Translations under genes and position numbers: made by a program
Shown: piece by piece, positions 1-6,603 of the stretch
Numbering within the stretch: position 1 is the first letter of the stretch
How the letters are laid out: the number at the start of each line of letters is the position of its first letter
NCBI RefSeq assembly: GCF_014174255.1
Contig: NZ_JABEQJ010000019.1
Span: forward strand, 1 to 64,000
Length of the DNA stretch: 64,000 nt
DNA from: Gluconacetobacter sacchari
GTDB taxonomy: Bacteria; Pseudomonadota; Alphaproteobacteria; Acetobacterales; Acetobacteraceae
Direction: 5' to 3'
The notes under the pieces: generated by a model
What the model saw: only the letters and a program-made list of their open reading frames with translations
What the model was told of the DNA's origin: nothing
Database searches by the model: none

Positions 1-79
1 GCTCGATCATCTCATGCTGCGCAAGCAGAAGGTCGTTCTTCTCCGCATCGGTCAGTTCATGAAAAAGGGGCGGTGCCAT
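1..79 (-). CDS. Transposase N-terminus (partial, IS66-like)
   Basis: The first 26 codons of a gene that runs off the left edge. They read MAPPLFHELTDAEKN and continue with a Leu/Gln-rich stretch ending in HEMIE. This looks like the N-terminal leader before the coiled coil of IS66-type TnpC transposases. The ATG is at 77-79. The terminal sequence ending at 145 supports a mobile element. Too little is present to prove the family. Confidence 0.45.
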   Translation of the reverse strand, partial: MAPPLFHELTDAEKNDLLLAQHEMIE

Positions 80-145
80 TCGTAGGGTGAATCAAATTTC
101 AGCACCCTCCGTAAGCCCTTCGCTGCCAACCCCGTGAGCAGTTAC
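1..145 (-). mobile_element. Left end of an insertion sequence, probably IS66 family (ISBst12-like)
   Basis: The window opens inside a mobile element. A minus-strand reading frame starts at position 79. Just outside it, the minus strand reads GTAACTGCTCACGGGGTTGG from position 145 inward. A GTAA tip is typical of IS66-family ends, and the lack of tnpA and tnpB genes before the transposase would fit the ISBst12 subgroup. The other end and any target duplication lie outside the window, so the family call is inference. Confidence 0.45.
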
Positions 146-194
146 GCGCGCGGGACGAGCGGCCGGTCACCAGAATCGTCTTTTATCATTGTTT

Positions 195-3100
195 TCAGGA
201 AGAGAGACCCATGAAGGAGTCCTGTGTCATGAGGGGGCCTTGATATGCACCCTTATCCAGCGCCGCCATGATCGACTCAGCATAATGGTTTAGATTTTCT
301 ACACTATGATCGAAAACGTAGCTGGTACGGATTGTAGAGTCAGGGACAGCGGCGGAGGAAAAATCTCTGAGGAAACGATGATTATCCATGGATGATAGAA
401 CGTGTGCCGATATGGCATCGTCGTGCAATGCGCTTGTCTGAAAGGTATATGCGCTTATATCTGTGCCACTCTCCGGAGCGAGAAATTTCAATGTGACTTC
501 GGCGGCAGTGCCTTGAGTACGATCCTTGAGAGTCACGATGTGATCGGCACCGATAATATTTCCATTTTGAAATGTGCTTTCCGTTCCTGCTCCCGTGAGG
601 TCGAACGAGGTTATGTCAGTCGCAGAGAGAGGAATGACATCGGACGACAGCGCGGTTTGAGATGTGCCATTATAAGTCCATATGCCAAGCGAGTTCCAGA
701 TTGGATCGCTATTGCTGATTTTTCCATCGTGGTTGGTGTCATATTTCTCAAGTGTAGAGAAAGTCGAAACGAGATCCTTTCCAGTCAAGTTGGCCCCATT
801 GCTCTTGTCGAGATAGACAAGTAATGATTCGCCATTATCGATCCACCCAGTCGGATTACTGTAGCCAGACTGGGAATAGTCAAAGGAAAAATGTGATGCA
901 TCTATAGATGTGGTTTGAATATCGGTGCCGTGCGTGTTGATCACGATGGGATCGTCGCTTTCATACCAATCTTCATCGACATCCGGATCTGTATATCCGT
1001 AGCCTTGGTCGTAATCGAATAGAGAAGTATAAAATTCCTGGTTAAACATTCCATAGTTTATGGAGCCGTTCAGATATGAATTTGCAACGAAAGGATTCGA
1101 TGTTGTGCCGTCGTAGTAAATATAATTTCCGTCTGATATGTATATGTTATTATTGTATATAACTGAAGAATATGATGCAAGATATAAGCTTGATGAGTCT
1201 GATGTTGTGGTGGCTACATTCCCGTTTCCTGATAGCAGGAGGGATGAATTTTCCCCAATAGTTATATTTGAGTTTTTTGATTGTATGTAATTATTTGTTG
1301 ATCCTGATGTTATATTATATTTGTTTTCACCGGATGTATCATAATATGTGTTGCTTGACCCGTTTCCTTCAATGTTATTATTCGACCCGAAGACGTTGAT
1401 TGTCGATCCGGAAGCTAAACCAATAGAGTTATTGTTACCGTAAACGTTGGCCCATGCTCCACCATCGAGATAGAGGCCGGCGGCCTCGCCGTCGGTTGCG
1501 GTTGCGTTGGCGAGATTGCTGGCGGTGACGGTGTTGAGGCTGTTGGGGGCGCCAGGGGCGTCCAGGTAGATGCGGGTGGCGTTACCGGTGGCGGTGATGG
1601 CGTTGTTGGTGCCGAAGACGCCGATTGCCGAGCCGGCATTGAGACCGATGGTGTTGCCATTGCCATAGAGATTGGCGCGGGCGCCGCCATCGAGATAGAG
1701 GCCGGCGGCCTCGCCGTCGGTTGCGGTTGCGTTGGCGAGATTGCTGGCGGTGACGGTGTTGAGGCTGTTGGCGGTGCCTGGCGCGTTCAGGTAAACATGG
1801 GTGGCGTTTCCGGTGGCGGTGATGGCGTTGTTGGTGCCGAAGACGCCGATTGCCGAGCCGGTGTTGAGGCTGATGGTGTTGCTGTTGCCATAGAGATTGG
1901 CGCGGGCACCGCCGTCGAGATAGAGGCCGGCGGCCTCGCCGTCGGTTGCGGTTGCGTTGGCGAGATTGCTGGCGGTGACGGTGTTGAGGCTGTTGGCGGT
2001 GCCTGGGGCGTTCAGGTAGACATGGGCGTTTCCGGTGGCGGTGATGGCGTTGTTGGTGCCGAAGACACCGATAGCCGAGCCGGCATTGAGGCTGATGGTG
2101 TTGCTGTTGCCATAGAGATTGGCGCGGGCACCGCCGTCGAGATAGAGACCGGCGGCCTCGCCGTCGGTTGCGGTTGCGTTGGCGAGATTGCTGGCGGTGA
2201 CGGTGTTGAGGCTGTTGGCGGTGCCTGGCGCGTCCAGGTAGATGCGGGTGGCATTGCCGGTGGCGGTGATGGCGTTGTTGGTGCCGAAGACGCCGATTGC
2301 CGAGCCGGTGTTGAGACTGATGGTGTTGCCGTTGCCGTAGAGATTGGCGCGGGCGCCACCATCGAGATAGAGGCCGGCGGCCTCGCCGTCGGTTGCGGTT
2401 GCGTTGGCGAGATTGCTGGCGGTGACGGTGTTGAGGCTGTTGGCGGTGCCTGGGGCGTTCAGGTAGACATGGGTGGCGTTGCCGGTGGCGGTGATGGCGT
2501 TGTTGGTGCCGAAAACGCCGATAGCCGAGCCGGCATTGAGGCGGATAGTGTTGCTGTTGCCGTAGATGTTGGCGCGAGCATCGAAAAAAGTGATCGTCGC
2601 ATTGGATGCAGAAAGGATACTTCCAGAAGAATAAAGTTCGATAGTTGTATTGTTTCCTGAAACGTTTACGTTTGCTCCGCTCCCTGTTACTTCAACATCT
2701 TGATTGTTTCCTGAAACATTGGTTGTTTCATTATCTCCAACAATTCTTGATGATCCCGCTTCTCCATTTCCAGTGGGCAGGTTGTCGGGAGGAGGAGAAC
2801 CGGAAGAGCCACCATCACCCGTGGTAGGGGGCGATGCGAGATATTTTTCCGATGCAGGCCCAAGAACGTCCAAAACCCTCTGAGCACCCGCCAGATTATC
2901 TCCGGGGTTGAGGCTGACACTTCCATATAAGTCGAGGAGATCGGCACGTGATATGCCATTGATAGATGTGACATTTTCATTGAGAAGGAGGCGGGGGAGT
3001 TCTATTTGAGCGAATACTGCACCCTTGTAATTGTCAACACTTCCAACAATTGCGCCATTGACGAAAGCGACGAGATCGCCGCCTGCTTGTGCAGCATAAA

Positions 3101-3443
3101 TTTTTGAGGCTTCTGTCCATGCTTGGTCTATTAGAGAATTTTCTACATCTGTATTATCTTCCGCCCATTCTAGAAAAGAACCATCTCTAATGAAAGAATC
3201 TATTTTCTGTCCAACGTCAGTGTCGTTAATCCAATACGTTGTTGATGTGTTTTCTTTGTTCAGGTTTTCGGCATTTTTCCAGTTCCCATATACGGCGAGA
3301 TCTCCATTCTCCTTTTTATATTCTTGATAAGATGCGCTGGATTTTGGAGGCGTACCTGAATAAAATATAACGCTCTTGCTCGGTTCAGAAGCGGACCATT
3401 TCTTGCTGGATATATCTGTTATTAAATCATTGAAGCTGTACAT
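195..3443 (-). CDS. Large repeat-rich secreted-type protein (candidate polymorphic toxin or adhesin)
   Basis: A 1082-residue protein. Residues 1-205 form a unique N-terminal domain without a signal peptide. A Gly/Ser/Pro linker and Asn/Gly-rich beta-strand repeats follow, including five near-identical 75-residue units (one is 74). The C-terminal third has the DPIVINTHGTDI segment, an EF-hand-like loop DTNHDGKIS and IWNSLGIWTYN, matching the calcium-binding C-terminal module common in type I secreted RTX-like proteins. Start: ATG at 3443 with AAAAGGA overlapping the stop of the upstream small gene, 15 bp away, so the two are probably cotranscribed. Flanks of the repeats are AT-rich and the repeats GC-rich, unlike neighbouring genes. 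Toxin, adhesin or matrix roles are all possible; no enzymatic motif is seen. Confidence 0.75.
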   Translation of the reverse strand: MYSFNDLITDISSKKWSASEPSKSVIFYSGTPPKSSASYQEYKKENGDLAVYGNWKNAENLNKENTSTTYWINDTDVGQKIDSFIRDGSFLEWAEDNTDVENSLIDQAWTEASKIYAAQAGGDLVAFVNGAIVGSVDNYKGAVFAQIELPRLLLNENVTSINGISRADLLDLYGSVSLNPGDNLAGAQRVLDVLGPASEKYLASPPTTGDGGSSGSPPPDNLPTGNGEAGSSRIVGDNETTNVSGNNQDVEVTGSGANVNVSGNNTTIELYSSGSILSASNATITFFDARANIYGNSNTIRLNAGSAIGVFGTNNAITATGNATHVYLNAPGTANSLNTVTASNLANATATDGEAAGLYLDGGARANLYGNGNTISLNTGSAIGVFGTNNAITATGNATRIYLDAPGTANSLNTVTASNLANATATDGEAAGLYLDGGARANLYGNSNTISLNAGSAIGVFGTNNAITATGNAHVYLNAPGTANSLNTVTASNLANATATDGEAAGLYLDGGARANLYGNSNTISLNTGSAIGVFGTNNAITATGNATHVYLNAPGTANSLNTVTASNLANATATDGEAAGLYLDGGARANLYGNGNTIGLNAGSAIGVFGTNNAITATGNATRIYLDAPGAPNSLNTVTASNLANATATDGEAAGLYLDGGAWANVYGNNNSIGLASGSTINVFGSNNNIEGNGSSNTYYDTSGENKYNITSGSTNNYIQSKNSNITIGENSSLLLSGNGNVATTTSDSSSLYLASYSSVIYNNNIYISDGNYIYYDGTTSNPFVANSYLNGSINYGMFNQEFYTSLFDYDQGYGYTDPDVDEDWYESDDPIVINTHGTDIQTTSIDASHFSFDYSQSGYSNPTGWIDNGESLLVYLDKSNGANLTGKDLVSTFSTLEKYDTNHDGKISNSDPIWNSLGIWTYNGTSQTALSSDVIPLSATDITSFDLTGAGTESTFQNGNIIGADHIVTLKDRTQGTAAEVTLKFLAPESGTDISAYTFQTSALHDDAISAHVLSSMDNHRFLRDFSSAAVPDSTIRTSYVFDHSVENLNHYAESIMAALDKGAYQGPLMTQDSFMGLSS
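1459..2585 (-). repeat. Five in-frame 225-bp tandem repeats within the large protein
   Basis: The landmark TCGAGATAGAG recurs with start steps of 225, 225, 222 and 225 bases (near 1464, 1689, 1914, 2136, 2361). Each unit encodes 75 residues, running from ARANLYGNGNTI to AAGLYLDGG. One unit lacks a single Thr codon, giving the 222-base step. Copies differ at only a few bases, which suggests recent expansion or gene conversion. A degenerate half unit continues toward the C-terminus. Confidence 0.9.
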
Positions 3444-3458
3444 AAAATATTAATCCTT

Positions 3459-3899
3459 TTAGCAGGAAACTTCTGTTATTTCGTAGTTTGTAGGAATAAA
3501 TCCTGGGTCTGGTCGGTCCTTTCGCCAAAGCGGTAATGCTTCGTGTAGGTGAACTCTGATGGAATCGATTTCCTCCTTGGTCGGGGTATAATCCTCCTTG
3601 TTTCCATCTTCTATATTTCCAATTATTTTCATGTATGTGGCAAAGCCAGGACGAAGAGGCGCCGAAACGAACATATTTTTCTTATTCTCGGGGTCAAGAT
3701 CTTGGGTGGCGTAAATGCATACTTCTAAGGCGCCTTTTCTATAAACAAGTGTTCTGATATTTGCTATCGGGACGGTAACTGTCCACATAATGATAACACC
3801 ATCATCTGATGCAATTGCCTGGCAACGTTGCGGCTTTTTCAGGGGGTATTTTCTGCCTGGGGTACCGTAGAGCATTCCGGATGTGAGCGTCCATTTCAT
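3459..3899 (-). CDS. Small partner protein of the large repeat protein, copy 1 (unknown family)
   Basis: A 146-residue cytosolic-looking protein with no signal peptide or membrane segment. I do not recognise the family. It begins MKWTLTSGMLYGTP and carries a C-terminal motif EEIDSIRVHLHEALPLW that is shared with two other genes in this island. It ends 15 bp before the large repeat gene, whose ribosome site overlaps its stop. Copy 2 at 4991-5431 matches at about 120 of 146 positions counted by eye. Position before a large secreted-type gene and multiplication in paralogous copies resemble immunity proteins or dedicated chaperones, but this is inference from arrangement only. Confidence 0.7.
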   Translation of the reverse strand: MKWTLTSGMLYGTPGRKYPLKKPQRCQAIASDDGVIIMWTVTVPIANIRTLVYRKGALEVCIYATQDLDPENKKNMFVSAPLRPGFATYMKIIGNIEDGNKEDYTPTKEEIDSIRVHLHEALPLWRKDRPDPGFIPTNYEITEVSC

Positions 3900-4064
3900 G
3901 ATCTAATCGCTTTCTGGTGGTTGGAGGATGTCATTTTTCGTAACGATATTCACTGAATCGGAAGAGATTTGTCCATTGGAAGAGGAATGCGATCAAGTTC
4001 CTTTTGATTCGGTTGGTGTTTTCTGTCGAGTGGGCATAGAGGATACGAATTATTGATGTGCATT

Positions 4065-4199
4065 TCAAAAGTGCTTTATACGGAATAGCTTAGAAGCAAT
4101 ATCAGTAGGAAACTCGTTAATATTTTCCTTATCTGTTCGATATTCCTGATGGCGTGAATCAGAAGGTGATTTGATTAATTTTTCGCGGAACTCCGAAAA
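4065..4199 (-). pseudogene. Possible C-terminal gene remnant next to the IS relic
   Basis: On the minus strand a frame without a start stays open for about 44 codons up to TGA at 4065-4067, with Glu/Lys/Asp-rich content such as RHQEYRTDKENINEF. It begins where the decayed IS5-like transposase ends. It may be the 3' end of a gene cut by the insertion. The stretch is short enough to be chance. Confidence 0.25.
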
Positions 4200-4205
4200 T
4201 ACCAG

Positions 4206-4690
4206 TGATCATCAGTCATACTTGGGATGAGGAGGGCAAAGTCCGCATCAGGCAAAGCGGCCTTCGACGATTCAGCGTTCGGGCCGGGGAAACAAAGAGC
4301 GTATCCTGCTCGCTATCAGCCGCTTACCGTCGCGATCCTGAACATCGACGGGATGGACGACGATCGCTACGACATGATTCAGCATGTTGGTCTGCGATCT
4401 GCCTCATGGTCCGGTAATCCTCTTGTTCGTGTCATAACCGCGCGGGCCGTCACTTTCAGCGGTTTCGACCGATTGGCTATCGATAACGCCCAGAGAAGGC
4501 GTAGCATCTCATCCATTCTGTTCACAGGGCAGGATCACAAGAATATGGTTCATGGCCGCTTACTGTCCTTCATGTATCCATCGGTAGAAATAACCTTGCA
4601 CAGTCGTGAAGGCGGGAAAGTGTCGGGGCAATTACCGCCATTGGTCGCTGGCCGTGACGATATGGAGGATCGCCGTCCATGACGCGACGC
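4206..4690 (-). pseudogene. Decayed IS5-family transposase
   Basis: Translated on the minus strand with frameshifts and stops, the region still shows classic IS5-family blocks in order: AILHIVTASDQWR, LPRHFPAFTTVQGYFYRW, GVIDSQSVETAESDGPRGYD, then VAIVVHPVDVQDRDG. The DSQS segment holds the first catalytic Asp of the DDE triad. The C-terminal third is missing and no terminal repeats are obvious, so the element is inactive. It separates two copies of the island module. Confidence 0.8.
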
Positions 4691-4859
4691 AATCAGCGCC
4701 GATTCTGCATCGTGCAGGTCATTTGCCTATTCTCGAACGTTCCGAGGATATTGCGCGCGGGGGATGATTTTAATCCAAGCCATCTTGATCTCATCAGGTT
4801 CTCGTATGACATTGAACCATAACATGCTAAAATTAGAAAATTTATGTTTAATCATGCAT

Positions 4860-4975
4860 TAGATATGCTGGATTTTGAATGAGTGGCAGAATAAAATAGA
4901 GCGAATTTTTTCAGATGTGTAATAATATAATTCGTCGTTGGATATATCTGTTATTAATTCATTGACGGTGTATAT
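4860..4975 (-). pseudogene. 5' stub of a second copy of the large repeat gene, start codon lost
   Basis: Downstream of small-gene copy 2, the minus strand repeats the beginning of the large gene. The ATG of the intact gene (3441-3443) is ATA here (4973-4975). Codons that follow read YTVNELITDIS against YSFNDLITDIS in the intact copy. The match fades through SEKIRSILF against SEPSKSVIF and hits a stop near 4861. The shared ribosome site AAAAGGATTAATAT is still present. This is a truncated, start-less relic. Confidence 0.8.
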
Positions 4976-4990
4976 AAAATATTAATCCTT

Positions 4991-5431
4991 TTAACAGGAA
5001 ACTTCTGTTATTTCATATTTTGTGGTAATGAAGCCAGATTCCGGTGGGTCCTTTCGCCAAAGCGGCAATGCTTCATGTAAGTGAATGCCGATGGAGTCGA
5101 TTTCCTCCTTGGTTGGGGTGTAATACTCCTTTTTTCCATCTTCTATATTTCCTATTATTTTCATATATGTGGCAAGACCAGGACGAAGAGGTGCCGAAAC
5201 AAAAATATTTTTTTCGTTCTCGGGATCAAATTCTCTTATGGCATAAATGCATACTTCCAATTCGTCTTTTCTATAAACAAGTGTTATGATATTTGCTATC
5301 GGAACGGTAGCTGTCCACATAATGATAACACCATCATCTGATGCTATTGCCGGGCGGCGCTCCGGCTTTTCCAGGGGATTTTTACCGCCTGGGGTACCGT
5401 AGAGCATTCCGGATGTGAGCGTCCATTTCAT
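4991..5431 (-). CDS. Small partner protein, copy 2 (unknown family)
   Basis: A 146-residue paralogue of the gene at 3459-3899, of the same length and alignable end to end, with the same EEIDSI..HLHEALPLW motif near the C-terminus. The duplicated block also includes about 30 bp upstream of the ATG and the first part of the large downstream gene, so a whole module was copied. Its own large partner is now only a stub. An intact small gene beside a dead partner is what orphan immunity genes look like, but no function is known from the sequence. Confidence 0.65.
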   Translation of the reverse strand: MKWTLTSGMLYGTPGGKNPLEKPERRPAIASDDGVIIMWTATVPIANIITLVYRKDELEVCIYAIREFDPENEKNIFVSAPLRPGLATYMKIIGNIEDGKKEYYTPTKEEIDSIGIHLHEALPLWRKDPPESGFITTKYEITEVSC

Positions 5432-5465
5432 GATTTGATCGCTTTCTGGTGGTTGGGAGGCGGCT

Positions 5466-6089
5466 TTACAAGATCATGTTAACATCGCCGGATGCTTGTT
5501 CAGCAAAGCGCTTTGCCGCTGCGTCCCACAATTGATTTTCCTCGGATATGCGAAAGGGCGCGTCATCGGCAATATTTTCGGTGATGGCTTTTTCGATGTT
5601 GAAGCCGAGTTCCGTGCTGTTGAGCCAGTATGCCGATTGACGGGGATCACTGGCGCGTTCCTCGGCCAGATACCAATTCAGCCGTTCCGTCGAAAGCTTG
5701 ATGCCGGCAAGCGGTCCGTCATCTGGATGGAAGAGGTTTTTCCATTGAGGAAGGGCTTCGGCCAGGTTCCGCTTGATCTGGTCGACTTCGTCTGGTGAAA
5801 TAGTATAGGGATTAGGCTTGCCGATATTCTTGCGAATAAAATTCGCGAGATCGGACAGAAGGAAAAGATCGAGAGAGATACAATCAATATTGTTCATTTT
5901 TATTTTTTTCTTCAATATTGAGAGGTCTATTGAAAATTTTGATGTTTTGTATTTGAAAACATTGAAGCCCCCCCAGATCGATTTATCGAAGAGGATAGAG
6001 ATCCCGTCGTCATTGGTAAGGAGGGGGTGACGGATGGTGCCACCTTTGTATGAAGACGGCAGCGATATGATTTCTTGTTTCCAGGCCAT
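5466..6089 (-). CDS. Chimeric protein: small-partner domain fused to the start of a large repeat protein
   Basis: A 207-residue protein with two sections. Residues 1 to about 125 are a diverged member of the small-partner family, recognisable by DEVDQIKRNLAEALPQW. Residues from about 140 align with the N-terminal domain of the large repeat protein: YWLNSTELG against YWINDTDVG, and FAEQASGD against YAAQAGGD. It stops abruptly at 5466, exactly where the duplicated block carrying copy 2 begins. It looks like a third module whose two genes fused in frame and then lost the rest of the large gene. It may be expressed but is probably non-functional as a large-protein partner. Confidence 0.6.
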   Translation of the reverse strand: MAWKQEIISLPSSYKGGTIRHPLLTNDDGISILFDKSIWGGFNVFKYKTSKFSIDLSILKKKIKMNNIDCISLDLFLLSDLANFIRKNIGKPNPYTISPDEVDQIKRNLAEALPQWKNLFHPDDGPLAGIKLSTERLNWYLAEERASDPRQSAYWLNSTELGFNIEKAITENIADDAPFRISEENQLWDAAAKRFAEQASGDVNMIL

Positions 6090-6175
6090 TGCGTACCGTT
6101 CCCTGCCAAAGATTTAAACGCACACTATGCTGGCATGGAAGAGTTTGGATGCACAAGTCAAAGAGATGCTATCAT

Positions 6176-6194
6176 TCTGACGATTCCGGTCAGA
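6176..6194. promoter_or_regulatory. Inverted repeat upstream of the island genes
   Basis: TCTGAC, seven bases, then GTCAGA; the outer bases extend the match to 8 of 9 per arm (6173-6197). It lies between a minus-strand -10-like hexamer (6233-6238) and the first gene start at 6089, in the likely leader or operator position. Confidence 0.35.
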
Positions 6195-6232
6195 GTGACT
6201 TTGAAGACAGACAGATACTATTTTCAATAGAT

Positions 6233-6238
6233 ATTATA
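6233..6238 (-). promoter_or_regulatory. Candidate -10 box for the island operon
   Basis: On the minus strand the sequence reads TGTATAAT, an extended -10 match (TG, then TATAAT without a gap base), in an AT-rich stretch. No good -35 is seen. Transcription would enter the minus-strand island genes after a leader of about 140 nt. The rest of 6240-6603 shows no convincing gene. Confidence 0.35.
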
Positions 6239-6603
6239 CAAAAATAAATAATCGCCGTGATGGCGTTGATTGAGCAGACATTCAGAGCCGAAGGCGGGTG
6301 CTGTATCTGGGGCGACTGTTTCTGGAAAATGGATTGATCATGGGAGAAATCGCGCAAGGGCTTCCATGTCGGAGAGGAAATCTTCCCCGTACGTGCCGTT
6401 GAGAACGGGCTTGTTATACGACCGGGCGGGACGTTGCTGCCGGTGCATGCACCTGTGTCGACCTGACGGAAACGATGCCGGGGGGCAGGTTGCGGTGCGC
6501 GCTTCCCTGGAGAACCTGACCCGGACTGCGCATGGTCATCTTTGCCATGTCACAAGCGCGCGTATCGGAGACGTGTGGCATGGGAAAGCACGCGGGCATG
6601 ATG

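Noticed and set aside
402-824. 140-codon plus-strand frame with several cysteines
   Set aside because: Antisense to the C-terminal domain of the large protein, with no family resemblance.
1459-2585. Possible CRISPR or satellite array
   Set aside because: Units are 225 bp, contiguous and in frame within a coding gene, with no spacers.
1797-2660. Gly/Val-rich 287-codon open frame on the plus strand
   Set aside because: It is the antisense of the 225-bp repeats of the large gene; the repeats keep all frames open.
4227-4682. 151-codon open frame on the plus strand
   Set aside because: The minus strand carries recognisable IS5-type transposase blocks, so this frame is the antisense of a dead transposase.
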